Positions 36,267-46,434 are shown, numbered from the stretch's first letter. The stretch is DNA of 64,000 nucleotides from Pseudidiomarina aquimaris (GCF_003987395.1 NZ_PIPT01000005.1:124001-188000), one strand, 5' to 3'. Made by a program: numbers and translations. The notes: generated by a model not told the origin, from the letters alone.

Positions 36267-38612
36267 ATGAGCGAAGCACGGGTTGAACACCTCAGTATTC
36301 CAGTTTTACCGTTGCGTGACGTGGTGGTGTACCCGCATATGGTCATCCCGCTGTTTGTTGGACGCGAAAAGTCGATTCGCTGTTTAGAAGCGGCGATGGA
36401 CAACAATAAGCAGATTTTCCTCTCTGCCCAACAAGACGCCAGCATAGATGAGCCAGAAGAGAAAGATATCCACCAGATTGGAACGGTGGCCAATATTCTG
36501 CAACTTCTGAAGCTTCCTGATGGCACCGTAAAGGTGTTGGTCGAAGGCTCTCAGCGTGCGGCGATCGATGCCTTTGAGGCCAGTGAAGATTTCTTCAAAG
36601 CGAAGGTACATTACCTTGAATCTGAGGCGATGCCAGACAAAGAAGAAGAAGTCATGATCCGCTCGGCGATCAATCAATTTGAAGGTTATGTGAAGCTAAA
36701 TAAGAAGATCCCACCTGAGGTGCTCACCTCGTTGTCGGGGATCGAAGAAGCCGATCGTTTGGCCGATACCATGGCCGCTCATATGCCGTTGAAGTTGAAC
36801 GATAAACAGAAAGTATTAGAGATTACCGACGTGCGTGAGCGCCTCGAATTCCTTATGGCATTAATGGAAGGTGAGATCGACTTATTGCAAGTCGAGAAGC
36901 GCATTCGCACGCGCGTGAAAAAGCAGATGGAGAAAAGCCAGCGCGAATACTATTTGAATGAGCAGATGAAAGCCATTCAAAAGGAATTGGGTGAAATGGA
37001 AGACGGCCCAGATGAATTCGAAGCCTTGGAGCAAAAAATCCAAGATGCCAAGATGCCAGAAGAGGCTGAACAGAAAACCCGCGCCGAGTTGCAAAAGCTG
37101 AAAATGATGTCGCCGATGTCGGCAGAAGCAACGGTGGTGCGTGGTTATATCGATTGGATGGTGTCGGTACCGTGGAAGAAGCGCTCGCGGATTAAGAAAG
37201 ATCTGGCGAATGCTGAGAAGATCCTTGATGCCGATCACTACGGTCTCGAGAAGGTCAAAGAGCGTATTCTCGAGTACCTCGCGGTGCAGCAACGTACAAG
37301 TAAAGTGCGTGGCGCGATTCTGTGCTTGGTTGGGCCTCCAGGTGTGGGTAAAACCTCCCTCGGCCAGTCCATTGCCAAGGCAACCGGCCGCAAATACATT
37401 CGTATGGCCTTAGGTGGTGTGCGCGACGAAGCTGAAATTCGTGGTCATCGCCGTACTTATATAGGTTCAATGCCAGGTAAGTTGATTCAAAAAATGGCGA
37501 AAGTAGGGGTGCGTAACCCGCTATTCTTGCTTGATGAGATCGACAAAATGGCTGCTGATATGCGCGGTGACCCTGCCTCAGCCTTACTGGAAGTGCTTGA
37601 CCCAGAGCAGAACGTGAATTTCAACGACCATTACTTAGAAGTCGATTATGACCTTTCTGATGTGATGTTTGTGGCGACCTCGAATAGCATGAATATTCCT
37701 GGCCCGTTGCTTGATCGGATGGAAGTGATTCGCCTTGCGGGTTACACCGAAGACGAAAAATTGAACATTGCGAAGCGCCATTTGTTGCCTAAGCAGCTCG
37801 ATCGTAACGGTCTGAAAGAGAAAGAATTAACGATTAAAGATGACGCAATTCTTGGCATCATTCGTTACTACACACGTGAAGCCGGCGTGCGGAACCTTGA
37901 GCGCGAAATTTCACGCCTGTGCCGCAAAGCGGTGAAAAAGATAGTGCTGGATAAGCGCTTGAAGAAAGTCGAAATCAACGCCGATAACCTGAAAGATTAC
38001 TTAGGTGTACAGCGCTTTGATTATGGTAAGGCCGAAGAAAGCAACCAAATTGGTCAGGTGACCGGCTTGGCGTGGACCGAAGTTGGCGGCGATTTACTGA
38101 CTATCGAAGCAACCAACGTTGCCGGTAAAGGTAAGATCACTTCGACGGGTTCATTGGGCGATGTAATGCAAGAGTCAATTCAGACGGCGCTTACCGTGGT
38201 GCGTAGCCGTGCTGATAAACTGGGTATTGCCGATGACTTCCACGAGAAACGTGACATTCACGTGCATGTGCCCGAAGGAGCTACCCCGAAAGATGGCCCT
38301 AGCGCCGGTATTGCGATGGTGACAGCGTTAGTTTCGTCACTAACACAAATCCCAGTGCGTGCCGATGTAGCGATGACAGGTGAGATCACCTTACGCGGTG
38401 AAGTACTTGCCATTGGTGGGCTCAAAGAGAAGCTACTTGCCGCGCATCGTGGTGGCATCAAGCATGTGTTGATTCCGAAGGACAATGAACGTGACCTGCA
38501 AGAAATCAGCGACAATGTGAAAGGTGATCTCACCATTCAACCGGTGCAATGGATTGACGAGGTGTTGGCAGTAGCTTTAGAGCGCCAACCAGAGGTTAAA
38601 AAGGCCCATTAA
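36267..38612 (+). CDS. lon: ATP-dependent protease Lon
   Basis: Homohexameric AAA+ serine protease degrading misfolded and regulatory proteins. 781 residues. The N-terminal substrate domain starts [20 protein letters not shown], followed by a long coiled coil. Walker A is [12 protein letters not shown]. The protease domain has the dyad Ser679 in [11 protein letters not shown] and a Lys about 43 residues later in [10 protein letters not shown]. Length matches E. coli Lon (784). hupB follows after a 304-nt gap. Confidence 0.98.
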   Translation: MSEARVEHLSIPVLPLRDVVVYPHMVIPLFVGREKSIRCLEAAMDNNKQIFLSAQQDASIDEPEEKDIHQIGTVANILQLLKLPDGTVKVLVEGSQRAAIDAFEASEDFFKAKVHYLESEAMPDKEEEVMIRSAINQFEGYVKLNKKIPPEVLTSLSGIEEADRLADTMAAHMPLKLNDKQKVLEITDVRERLEFLMALMEGEIDLLQVEKRIRTRVKKQMEKSQREYYLNEQMKAIQKELGEMEDGPDEFEALEQKIQDAKMPEEAEQKTRAELQKLKMMSPMSAEATVVRGYIDWMVSVPWKKRSRIKKDLANAEKILDADHYGLEKVKERILEYLAVQQRTSKVRGAILCLVGPPGVGKTSLGQSIAKATGRKYIRMALGGVRDEAEIRGHRRTYIGSMPGKLIQKMAKVGVRNPLFLLDEIDKMAADMRGDPASALLEVLDPEQNVNFNDHYLEVDYDLSDVMFVATSNSMNIPGPLLDRMEVIRLAGYTEDEKLNIAKRHLLPKQLDRNGLKEKELTIKDDAILGIIRYYTREAGVRNLEREISRLCRKAVKKIVLDKRLKKVEINADNLKDYLGVQRFDYGKAEESNQIGQVTGLAWTEVGGDLLTIEATNVAGKGKITSTGSLGDVMQESIQTALTVVRSRADKLGIADDFHEKRDIHVHVPEGATPKDGPSAGIAMVTALVSSLTQIPVRADVAMTGEITLRGEVLAIGGLKEKLLAAHRGGIKHVLIPKDNERDLQEISDNVKGDLTIQPVQWIDEVLAVALERQPEVKKAH

Positions 38613-38620
38613 GACGGTAA

Positions 38621-38666
38621 AATGCGGGCTGCGAAGCCGCAACATAGCTGCAGGCCGCATTCTTTC
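38621..38666 (+). terminator. Probable terminator after lon
   Basis: AATGCGG (38621-38627) pairs with CCGCATT (38655-38661) around an inner GC-rich segment, followed by CTTTC. The U-tail is imperfect, so the call is moderate. Confidence 0.55.
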
Positions 38667-38815
38667 GTCAAAAAAATTGTGAAAAAGGGTTCTCAATCGA
38701 AAATCTTGTGGTAGCCTAGAGTCAAAGTGAATGGTCAGGGGAAACCTTAAACACCGCCTGACGGGGCACTTGAACGACAGGGAAACGTAAAAGTAGTCGG
38801 AGACCTGTTGAATCG
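38667..38815. other. Non-coding stretch between lon and hupB, no gene seen
   Basis: Part of a 304-nt gap. I see no convincing open frame or known RNA. It holds two similar words (CAGGGGAAAC near 38735 and CAGGGAAAC near 38778) and a CTTGAAC at 38769 that is repeated in the hupB promoter palindrome. Confidence 0.5.
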
Positions 38816-38845
38816 CTTGAACAGATTGTTCAAGCTTGTTATAAC
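38816..38845 (+). promoter_or_regulatory. hupB promoter overlapped by a perfect palindrome
   Basis: TTGAAC (38817-38822), 17-nt spacer, TATAAC (38840-38845). The -35 lies inside CTTGAACA-GAT-TGTTCAAG (38816-38834), an exact 8-bp inverted repeat with a 3-nt centre. This looks like an operator on the -35 face; I cannot name the regulator. Confidence 0.7.
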
Positions 38846-38916
38846 CTTCGCTGGCCCATTGAAAAGCTAATGGAACCAAGCAAAATCTGATAATAACAAT
38901 CTAAGGGGATGATACT

Positions 38917-39189
38917 GTGAACAAGTCTCAGTTAGTTGACAAAATTGCAGAGGGAGCAGAAATTTCAAAAGCTGCTGCAGGTCGAGCTCTGGACTCTTTT
39001 ATTGAAGCAGTAACTGATGCTTTGAAAAAGGGTGATTCAGTACAATTAGTAGGTTTCGGTACCTTCGCAGTTCGTGAGCGTTCAGCTCGCACTGGTCGTA
39101 ACCCACAAACTGGCCAGACGATCCAAATCGCTGCGGCAAAAGTACCTTCTTTCAAAGCCGGTAAAGCACTGAAAGACTCAGTAAACTAA
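38917..39189 (+). CDS. hupB: DNA-binding protein HU-beta
   Basis: 90-residue nucleoid protein that bends DNA as a dimer. It starts at GTG 38917 with AAGGGG 8 nt upstream, giving [20 protein letters not shown]. The HU signature [20 protein letters not shown] is intact in the DNA-binding arm, with the intercalating proline in RNPQTG. Position after lon is the common gammaproteobacterial one. tRNA-Asp begins 7 nt after its stop. Confidence 0.97.
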   Translation: MNKSQLVDKIAEGAEISKAAAGRALDSFIEAVTDALKKGDSVQLVGFGTFAVRERSARTGRNPQTGQTIQIAAAKVPSFKAGKALKDSVN

Positions 39190-39196
39190 TCTCTGC

Positions 39197-39273
39197 GGAG
39201 CGGTAGTTCAGCTGGTTAGAATACCGGCCTGTCACGCCGGGGGTCGCGGGTTCGAATCCCGTCCGTTCCGCCA
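39197..39273 (+). tRNA. tRNA-Asp (anticodon GTC)
   Basis: 77 nt with encoded CCA. Acceptor GGAGCGG pairs with CCGTTCC (one G-T); anticodon loop CTGTCAC in stem CCGGC/GCCGG; T-loop GGTTCGAATCC. Probably processed from the hupB transcript. Confidence 0.97.
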
Positions 39274-39288
39274 GCGAATAGAGAAAGT

Positions 39289-39320
39289 AACCCGAAGCCT
39301 GTCTTCGGGTTATTTTTTTT
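39289..39320 (+). terminator. Intrinsic terminator after tRNA-Asp
   Basis: AACCCGAAG (39289-39297), loop CCTGT, CTTCGGGTT (39303-39311), then ATTTTTTTT. Confidence 0.92.
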
Positions 39321-39383
39321 CTGCGTAATGAGATAGAATAACGCGCGGAAAAAATCAGAACATTTTGAGGTTAAGAGACGATT

Positions 39384-41276
39384 ATGTTGGAGAGGATTCG
39401 TGAAGGGTCACAGAGCCTTTGGGTCAAGGTATTCCTTGTACTCATCGCGTTAACGTTTGCCTTGGCAGGGATTGGTGGTTATATCGCTAACCAGCCAGAG
39501 CCAGCGGTCGCAATGGTGAATGGCGAAGAGATCACGCAAGTGGAGTTTGACCGTGCGGTTGAAAACGAACGCGCCCGTCAGCAACAGCAAATGGGCGATT
39601 TTTATGACCAGCTAGCGCGAGATCCAAGATTTACGCAACAGCTACGCATGCGCGTGGTAAATGACCTAGTCAATCAAAAGCTGCTAGAGCAAGCGGCAAA
39701 AGGTCAGGGCCTGCGGGTTTCTGCGGATCAGGTCAAAGCGGCGATTCGCGACATTTCAAGTTTCAAAGTTGCCGGTCAATTCGACAACGATTTATACCTA
39801 ACCACGTTGCGTAGCTTAGGTTATACCCCTGATGGATTTGCGCAGGTGGTGCGCCGTGATTTAGTCACCCAACAATTAGTTCAGGGTGTTATCTCGAGTG
39901 AGTTTGTTTTACCGAGCGAAGTTGATGCGACGCAACAACTCATCGGTCAAACGCGTAGCGGTAAATATGCTGAAGTTGCATTAGCTGACTACCTCGCACA
40001 AGTCGAAGTAGACGAAGCTGCTGTGGAGGCCTGGTACAACGAAAATATCCAACAGTTTGCGGTACCAGAAAAGGTTAAGCTCGCTTATGTGTTGATTGAC
40101 GCAGGCAGTATTGCCGAGGCTATCGAGATTGCTGAAGAAGAGGTACAGGCCTACTACGAAGGCAACATGAGTCGCTATTCAACCGAGCCTCAATACCGTT
40201 TCTCGCATATTTTGATTGAGTCAGGCGATGATGCAGCAGCCGCAGAAGCCGAAGCTGAAGCGCTCTTGGCTGAACTTGAAGCTGGCGCTGATTTCGCTGA
40301 GCTGGCAGAAGCAAATTCTGACGATGTATTTTCCGGTGAACAAGGCGGCGACTTAGATTTCATCGAAGCAGGCACGATGGATGCTGACTTTGAAGAAGCT
40401 GCTTTCGCACTCGAGAATGTCGGTGACATGACCGGTGTGGTCGAAACGAGCTTTGGTTATCACATCATTAAACTGACCGACATCAAAGAAGGTTCAGTAA
40501 CGCCACTTGAAGAAGTACGCGCTGAGATTATTACTGAACTGCAAGATGAGCGTGTGAAGCAACGTTATTACGAGTTACAGCAACAAGTTGCTGAGCTGAC
40601 TTTTGAAGTTCCTGATACCTTTGCGCCAGTAAACGAAGAGCTGGGCTTAGCAGTGCAAGAGACTGAACTATTCAGTCGCAATGCCGCGCCATCACCGTTG
40701 GATAGCGCCGCAGTACTGGAGCCAGTTTTCAATGGTCCATTGATCAGCGAACAGCTTAACAGTGAACTGATTGAAATCAGTGACACAGAGTCAGTTGTGG
40801 TGCGTGTACTCGAGCACGAGGCTGCGTCAACCCAACCGCTTGATGAAGTGCGCGCCCAAGTGAGTGAGCAGATTCGTCGTGAGCGGGCGCAAGAGATGGC
40901 GACTGAACGTGCCGCAGAATTGGTGGCTAAACTGCAAGCTGATGAAGCGACCGGTGTTGACTTCACTGCGCTAGATAACGTTTCACGTCAAGTGCCGGGC
41001 CATCCGCGCGCAGTGATTCAGAAATTGTTTAATTTAAGTGCTCCTGCGGCCGGAAATGTGACCGCCGATACGGCAAACTTAGCGAACGGCAACGTTGCTG
41101 TCGTAGCGTTGAGTGGTGTGCAAGCTGGCAGCATCGACGAAGCACAGACAGCGCAACTGCAAGATCAGTTGATGAATAGCTACATGCAAGAGAGCTATCA
41201 AGCGGTGGTCAGTGCACTACGCGCTGATGCTGAGATTGAGATTTTGCTCAATAGCGCTAACGAAACACAAGAATAA
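39384..41276 (+). CDS. ppiD: Peptidyl-prolyl cis-trans isomerase D (PpiD)
   Basis: Inner-membrane-anchored periplasmic chaperone near the Sec translocon. 630 residues. One N-terminal membrane helix (WVKVFLVLIALTFALAGIGGY, about 13-33), SurA-N-like helical domain, then a parvulin (PPIC) domain at about 265-365 with YRFSHILIES, GGDLDFIEAGTMDADFEEA and VVETSFGYHIIKL. The parvulin carries a long Ala/Glu insert (DAAAAEAEAEALLAELEAG). Followed by a terminator facing batD. Confidence 0.93.
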   Translation: MLERIREGSQSLWVKVFLVLIALTFALAGIGGYIANQPEPAVAMVNGEEITQVEFDRAVENERARQQQQMGDFYDQLARDPRFTQQLRMRVVNDLVNQKLLEQAAKGQGLRVSADQVKAAIRDISSFKVAGQFDNDLYLTTLRSLGYTPDGFAQVVRRDLVTQQLVQGVISSEFVLPSEVDATQQLIGQTRSGKYAEVALADYLAQVEVDEAAVEAWYNENIQQFAVPEKVKLAYVLIDAGSIAEAIEIAEEEVQAYYEGNMSRYSTEPQYRFSHILIESGDDAAAAEAEAEALLAELEAGADFAELAEANSDDVFSGEQGGDLDFIEAGTMDADFEEAAFALENVGDMTGVVETSFGYHIIKLTDIKEGSVTPLEEVRAEIITELQDERVKQRYYELQQQVAELTFEVPDTFAPVNEELGLAVQETELFSRNAAPSPLDSAAVLEPVFNGPLISEQLNSELIEISDTESVVVRVLEHEAASTQPLDEVRAQVSEQIRRERAQEMATERAAELVAKLQADEATGVDFTALDNVSRQVPGHPRAVIQKLFNLSAPAAGNVTADTANLANGNVAVVALSGVQAGSIDEAQTAQLQDQLMNSYMQESYQAVVSALRADAEIEILLNSANETQE

Positions 41277-41298
41277 GCGATAGCTTTCGCTGACAAAT

Positions 41299-41330
41299 AA
41301 AAAACGCATCCCTTGGGATGCGTTTTTTTT
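41299..41330. terminator. Bidirectional terminator between ppiD and batD
   Basis: AAAAAACGCATCC, loop CTTG, GGATGCGTTTTTTTT: a 13-position stem with U-runs in both orientations, between convergent genes. Confidence 0.93.
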
Positions 41331-41341
41331 ATCCATGACGT

Positions 41342-43153
41342 TTAATTCGGATAGAGCTTTGGCAGTTCCGTTCGCGGTGGTTGCTGTGCTTTGCGTTTTG
41401 TTTCAATAGCCCCCTGCAATGCACGCCAGAGTGCCTTGCCTTCCTGCCAGTCATGCTGTTCCGTCGAAAAGCGCGCACGTTGTAGGTGCTCAAGCTGGCT
41501 GCGTAAGGCATCGTGCGCATAATAATCTGCCAATGCACTCAACTGACCTGCAATTTTCAACTGCGTCCGCATCCATTGTTTTAAGGCCACATCAACGGCA
41601 GCCGCATCGTTGGCATTACAGGCGCGCTTCACCGCTTTAAGCTGTTGCTGTTCGGCGGCTGTTGTCGTTGCTGTTGCAGCGTCATCTATCATCGTCTGTT
41701 GGCGCTGCTGGCGTGCCCGCATAAACCACATAGCCAGCGTTAATAGCCAAAGCAGCGCAAATACGGCTGTTGCTAGCTGCCAATAGCTGAGGTTTTCGTA
41801 AGGCTTGCTAGACGTTGATGCTGCGCCTTCACTCGCGGTGCTGCTGGCTGGGCTCGGGATTGGCTCAGAGGCAGGGGTATCGGTAGCTTGTTCGTTCGAG
41901 TCAACAGTGCGTTCGCGACCATCACTTGCGCCAGGTGCAACCGCAATAACTTGGCCAGGTGCGGAAGCTTCTTGGCGCTCACGTAATTGAGTATTGAACC
42001 AAGGCACGGTAAGGCTTGGTATCTCGAGTTCGCCAGCACTATGGGGAATCACTGTGACACGCAACGTTTGCTGCGAAACCAGGCTACCGTTGCGCTGATT
42101 CATCGCTGATTCCGGTGCTTCCGGATAAATACTTGCGTCCTGCAACGAGAGTTGGCGTACAAGCGCGTCTAATCGAGGTAGCTGGTCAGCGAGTGGACCC
42201 ACCGCGGTCAGGCGATAGGTGAGGGTTAAAGGTTCACCCTGTGTGATTTGTATTTGTTCACCTTCAGGTTGCGCACTTGCTTCGTTGCCGACGGAAACTG
42301 ATAGGGTTACCAGCTCTGCAGGAAGCCAAGTATGTTGCGCCGGCCAGTCGGCTGGAATAGGCTTCACCTCGATAGGTAGATTGGTGGCTGCGGTGGTGAC
42401 TGAGCGGGTCGAGGAGAAGCTCGGAAATAGCGTCCGGTTGCTCTCGACGTTGATTTGTCCTTGGAAGACTGGGCCGCGGATCTCCTGCGCACCGGAACGC
42501 TGCGGTATCACAATGAAGCTGCGCTCAAATACTTGGAACATGCGGCCATCGATAACTTCCGTGCTATCTTCGTCGCGTCCGACTTGCCGAATATCAGCAT
42601 CCTCTAACTGTGGCGGAATGATATTGCCGCTGTGTAGGTTTGCCGCCAGATAGAGTTTGGTCGTCAAAACCACCTGCTCTTGTACATAGATGTCGTCACG
42701 ATCGAGTTCGACGCGCATGAATGCATCGCGCTGTTCACTGAGCGCTGGATCATCGGCTGCTAAGACTTTAAGGGTTAATTGATTCGACTCGGTACCAGCG
42801 ACCTGAAAGGGACCTAACGCATACTCACCAGGCTGTTGTGGTGCTTTGGCGACGGTCCGAAAGGTCTTTTCACGGCTGGTTTGGCCGTCGATGATTTGCG
42901 TGGTGCTGCTACTCGAGGTGCCCATCACTTCAAAGTCGGGTAAGAGTTCTGCCGGTCGCCACGCACGATCCTCAATAAAGGCATCGACTGTTAGCGTTAG
43001 AATGAAGGTATCACCACTGGCTACCGGGTTTTTATCGACACTGACAACGACAGATTCTGGTGTCTCTGACTGTGCATACGCGGTTGGCGCAATGGCTGTT
43101 GTCACCAGTGCTAACAAACCAAGAAAAGCTAAATGACGGAATAGAGTTACCAC
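41342..43153 (-). CDS. batD: BatD-family periplasmic protein
   Basis: 603-residue exported, membrane-anchored protein of the Bat (Bacteroides aerotolerance) group. GTG start at 43153 overlapping the batB stop by 7 nt, with no clear ribosome site, so coupling is likely. Signal peptide residues 1-27 (ending TAYAQ). The large beta-sandwich periplasmic region includes GDTFILTLTVDAFIEDRAW and EPLTLTYRLTAVG. One membrane helix lies near 463-484 (LATAVFALLWLLTLAMWF), and a cytoplasmic helical tail follows. The molecular function of BatD is not established. Confidence 0.85.
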   Translation of the reverse strand: MVTLFRHLAFLGLLALVTTAIAPTAYAQSETPESVVVSVDKNPVASGDTFILTLTVDAFIEDRAWRPAELLPDFEVMGTSSSSTTQIIDGQTSREKTFRTVAKAPQQPGEYALGPFQVAGTESNQLTLKVLAADDPALSEQRDAFMRVELDRDDIYVQEQVVLTTKLYLAANLHSGNIIPPQLEDADIRQVGRDEDSTEVIDGRMFQVFERSFIVIPQRSGAQEIRGPVFQGQINVESNRTLFPSFSSTRSVTTAATNLPIEVKPIPADWPAQHTWLPAELVTLSVSVGNEASAQPEGEQIQITQGEPLTLTYRLTAVGPLADQLPRLDALVRQLSLQDASIYPEAPESAMNQRNGSLVSQQTLRVTVIPHSAGELEIPSLTVPWFNTQLRERQEASAPGQVIAVAPGASDGRERTVDSNEQATDTPASEPIPSPASSTASEGAASTSSKPYENLSYWQLATAVFALLWLLTLAMWFMRARQQRQQTMIDDAATATTTAAEQQQLKAVKRACNANDAAAVDVALKQWMRTQLKIAGQLSALADYYAHDALRSQLEHLQRARFSTEQHDWQEGKALWRALQGAIETKRKAQQPPRTELPKLYPN

Positions 43154-44967
43154 TGTTTATCGACTCCTTGGGGCAGACGCTCGCGTCCTCGGCGACGTGC
43201 TTCGAGCTCCATTTTTCGTTGTAACAAAATGGCTGGGTCATCTTCAATTCGATTCAGCCAGTTTTCCAGTTGTTGCCGTTGTTCTTCGCTAAGTTGCTCA
43301 GCACTGGGTTGTGCTTGTTGCGCATCTTCGCCGGTTTCGTCTTCAGCAGCATCTTCTGCCGCTTCTGCTTCAGGTTGCTGCGCGCTATCTTGCGGTGCTT
43401 CGGGCTCTTGCTCGGGTGGTTGCTCACCTTCGGCGCCAGGTTCTGCCGAGGGCTGTTGTTGGCCTTCCTGCTCACCCTGTTGTTCGCCTTGCTGTTGGCC
43501 GTCTTGCTGCTGTTGCTCCTGTTGGCCCTCACCTTGTCCTTGTTGCTGTTGTTGCTTCTGCTGTTCGGCGAGTTGCTGAGCAAGGGCGAGGTTGTCTTGT
43601 GCTTGACGTAGTTCAGGATTGCGCTGCAAAGCTTCTTGGTAAACGTTGGCAGCTTCGTCATAGCGCTCCAGCTGCATCAGGGCATTGCCTTGATTATAGT
43701 AGCCTTCAGCACTGTCCACTTGGGAGAAGTCCATTAAAGCGCGTTCGTAGTTGCCACGCGCGTAATTCGCTGTACCGCGCTGCCATGGGTCGTTAGCAAT
43801 TTGCGCTGCGCGATCGTAATTTTCTTCGCGAAGGGCCTCATCAGCTTGTTGATAGGGTGTTTGCCAAAGTTGCTGATGCCAAGCCAGCCCTTCGTCGCTA
43901 TCCGTGTCACTGGCTTGCGCATGGGCACTTGGCGGGGCCAAGAACAGCACGTTCGTTAAGCAAAACAAACCTAGAATTTGTAACGCCCCGCGGCGGAGCA
44001 GAGGTAGTAACAGTAACACTGCTAAACCAATCAGCCAGGGGCCCTGATCAACCCATGCATCACCGCGTTGGTCTTCGCTCTCACTGCCTTCACGCTGCAG
44101 TGGTGGCATGCTGCTCAAATAGCGCAGATCTTGTTGATCCTGACGCCATTCGCTAAAACGGCCATCGCTCATGTTGGCTAAACGCTCGAGGCGACTGGCT
44201 AACATTTTTGGCACCACGACATCACCGCCACCATCGCGCAGTAAGTTACCGTTGGGTAGTTGAATGGGCGCGCCTTGTTCGGTGCCTAATCCTAGAATCG
44301 CAATACGATGGGGGTGATTGCGGACAAAGTCCGTGATCTCTCGTTGGTCTCGCGTATCAATACCATCGGTAAACCAATAAATATCCCCCTCCGCATAGCC
44401 GGCTTCGCGTAGCAAGCGATCGGCCAACTCGAGTGCTGCCAAAGGATAACTACCTTGCACTGGCATTAGGTCAGGCCGCAGCGCGCGGATCAGGTTGCTA
44501 AGACTACGCGAATCGGTGGTAAGTGGACTGATAACATAGGCATCGCCGGCATAGGCAATTAACCCTGTCTCACCGTCAAGCTGCTCATTGGCTAAGGCCA
44601 TCGCTTTAAAGCGCATCTGCGTGAGGCGGTTAGGGGTGATATCGGTCGCTAACATCGACTGTGATACGTCAAGCACGATGACTTGCCCTGCTGCCAATTG
44701 AAATACGGGTTGCGGTTTCTTTTCCCAGGCTGGGCCCGCGAGGCCAAGGCTTAAACTAAGCAAGGCGAGGGGTAATAGCCAGGCCAAACCGTTGTTGGCT
44801 TTATTACGCTTTTCAACGACCAATAGTTGTGCCAGATGCGGGGCTACCACCTGCTTCCAACCCTGTTGCTGCCGGTTCTTGCGCCAAATAAGCCAAGCGG
44901 TCCACACGGCCACCAGACTACCTAGGAGCCACCAGGGCCGGACAAAATGGAAAAGTTCGAAGTTCAT
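43147..44967 (-). CDS. batB: BatB-type VWA protein fused to TPR (BatB/BatC)
   Basis: 606 residues from ATG 44967 (GGAGG upstream, ATGA overlap with batA); ATG 44985 is less likely. Two N-terminal helices, then a von Willebrand A domain with an intact MIDAS start (D100, S102, S104 in VLDVSQSML). A third helix lies near 318-350. TPR repeats (ANYARGNYERALMDFSQVD; YYNQGNALMQLERYDEAANV) follow, then an extreme Gln/Glu-rich tail of about 90 residues. In Bacteroidetes BatB and BatC are separate; here they are one protein, as is usual in gammaproteobacteria. Confidence 0.87.
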   Translation of the reverse strand: MNFELFHFVRPWWLLGSLVAVWTAWLIWRKNRQQQGWKQVVAPHLAQLLVVEKRNKANNGLAWLLPLALLSLSLGLAGPAWEKKPQPVFQLAAGQVIVLDVSQSMLATDITPNRLTQMRFKAMALANEQLDGETGLIAYAGDAYVISPLTTDSRSLSNLIRALRPDLMPVQGSYPLAALELADRLLREAGYAEGDIYWFTDGIDTRDQREITDFVRNHPHRIAILGLGTEQGAPIQLPNGNLLRDGGGDVVVPKMLASRLERLANMSDGRFSEWRQDQQDLRYLSSMPPLQREGSESEDQRGDAWVDQGPWLIGLAVLLLLPLLRRGALQILGLFCLTNVLFLAPPSAHAQASDTDSDEGLAWHQQLWQTPYQQADEALREENYDRAAQIANDPWQRGTANYARGNYERALMDFSQVDSAEGYYNQGNALMQLERYDEAANVYQEALQRNPELRQAQDNLALAQQLAEQQKQQQQQGQGEGQQEQQQQDGQQQGEQQGEQEGQQQPSAEPGAEGEQPPEQEPEAPQDSAQQPEAEAAEDAAEDETGEDAQQAQPSAEQLSEEQRQQLENWLNRIEDDPAILLQRKMELEARRRGRERLPQGVDKQW

Positions 44968-45956
44968 GCTGCCGACCTCCGCCATCTTTGCCGTGCTTGC
45001 GCGAGCAACAAACTAAAGCCGAACAGGCCAAGAGCAACGCCGGCAGGCCAGAAGAACAGCTCGGTTTGTGGTCGGCGTAATTGCTCATCGCCACTTACCG
45101 GTTCGTATTGATCCAAAGTGCGATAAATCTGTTCAAGCTCCTCGGTACTGCGGGCACGAAAGTACTCGCCACCGGTGGCTTGGGCGAGTCCTTGAAGCAT
45201 TGCTTCATCGAGATCACGGCTGGGGTTCACTTTACGCTGACCGAAGAAACTATCGACGATGACTTCTTCCGCACCTACCCCGATGGCATAGATTTTTACC
45301 CCATAATAGCTGGCAAGTTGCTGCGCTTGCTCGGGCGAGACATAGCCGGCGGTATTTTGTCCATCGGTGAGAAGAATCAAGATCTTGTTACTTTCTTCGT
45401 TATCGCGAAAACGTTTCACGGCAAGGGCGACTGCATCGCCAATCGCTGTGCGCTCACCGATTAAGCGCAGTTGGGCCTCTTCGAGCAACTGCTTAACGCT
45501 GGCGAGGTCATAGGTAATTGGGGCCTGCACATATGCGGTATCGGCAAACAAGATGAGGCCCATTTTGTCACCTTTACGCCGCTCGACAAAGTCACTTACT
45601 ACGTGTTTAACCATATCAAGACGGTTCACCTCTTCGCCTGCAATCTTCATGTCGGCGATTTCCATACTGCCTGACAAATCAACGGCCAGGACCATCTCGC
45701 GTGCTTCACTACGAATTTGTACCGGTTCACCGAGCCATTGCGGGCGGCATAGAGCGGCGATCAGCAAACTCCACAGGAGCAGCAACAGCAGACTGCGCAG
45801 CAGCGATGTTTTTTGTTGTCCGGCGCCTTGTTCAAGTGGTAGCAGTTGCGCAACACGTAGGGTAGAAAAGTGCTGTTGGCGCGGTCGGCGCAGCCACCAA
45901 AGCAGCGGTGCGAGAAACCATATAAGACCAAGCCATGGCCAAGCAAACTCAATCAT
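44964..45956 (-). CDS. batA: BatA-type VWA membrane protein
   Basis: 330 residues. The N-terminal helices (about 7-22 and 50-70) are followed by a von Willebrand A domain with MIDAS residues D93, S95 and S97 in AVDLSGSME, plus the threonine region GERTAIGDA and ILLTDGQNTAG. A C-terminal helix (WPAGVALGLFGFSLLLAQA) closes it. It overlaps DUF4381 by 8 nt and batB by 4 nt, within one operon with moxR. A metal-dependent adhesion or chaperone-like role is inferred from the MoxR/VWA pairing. Confidence 0.87.
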   Translation of the reverse strand: MIEFAWPWLGLIWFLAPLLWWLRRPRQQHFSTLRVAQLLPLEQGAGQQKTSLLRSLLLLLLWSLLIAALCRPQWLGEPVQIRSEAREMVLAVDLSGSMEIADMKIAGEEVNRLDMVKHVVSDFVERRKGDKMGLILFADTAYVQAPITYDLASVKQLLEEAQLRLIGERTAIGDAVALAVKRFRDNEESNKILILLTDGQNTAGYVSPEQAQQLASYYGVKIYAIGVGAEEVIVDSFFGQRKVNPSRDLDEAMLQGLAQATGGEYFRARSTEELEQIYRTLDQYEPVSGDEQLRRPQTELFFWPAGVALGLFGFSLLLAQARQRWRRSAA

Positions 45957-46434
45957 TCATGGCCCTCCGTTGTTGCTGACTTGGCGGTAAAGCCTGTTTG
46001 AGCCAAGTTCGCGCGAATTCAGCGTAGCGTTGTTGCAGCGCTTGTTGCTTTCCCGCAGGGCGATAGGCCGCTTGTTCTACTTCGACTAAAAGATCGTAGT
46101 AGCGCGCAGCATTGCGTTCACTAAGATGACTCACCAGAAAGTCCCGCCATGCTTTACCGGTCAGCTGAGCAATGTGCTTACGAGGGTAGTAACCCATGCA
46201 AGCTTGCTTGAGTAATAAATTGAGTTCATTGAGGCTGGCATTTGCTTGCAATGCACGCAGTGCCGCGCGTTTGACCCGTCGCCGTCGCGCAGCGCGAATA
46301 CTCGCGGTAATGATGCCAACCACGAGCGCAATTGCGACGATAGCCACGACATACCAGCCCGGGGCCAAGGGCCACCAGGAAGCCGCTGGCGCAGCAATAA
46401 TAGGATTTAGCTCACTCAAGGCAGGGTTACTCAT
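45949..46434 (-). CDS. DUF4381 membrane protein
   Basis: 161 residues from ATG 46434, overlapping the DUF58 stop by one nt (TAATG), with GGAGG upstream; ATG 46455 lies inside DUF58. A single membrane helix near 21-44 (WYVVAIVAIALVVGIITASI), then a basic cytoplasmic helical domain with LLKQACMGYYPRKHIAQLTG. Such small proteins regularly accompany moxR-DUF58-VWA operons; no activity is known. Confidence 0.82.
   Translation of the reverse strand: MSNPALSELNPIIAAPAASWWPLAPGWYVVAIVAIALVVGIITASIRAARRRRVKRAALRALQANASLNELNLLLKQACMGYYPRKHIAQLTGKAWRDFLVSHLSERNAARYYDLLVEVEQAAYRPAGKQQALQQRYAEFARTWLKQALPPSQQQRRAMND

Noticed and set aside
43229-43661. Plus-strand and minus-strand Cys/Ser/Leu- or Lys/Asn-rich frames
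   Set aside because: They are frame shadows of the CAG/CAA-rich Gln tail of the BatB/TPR gene.
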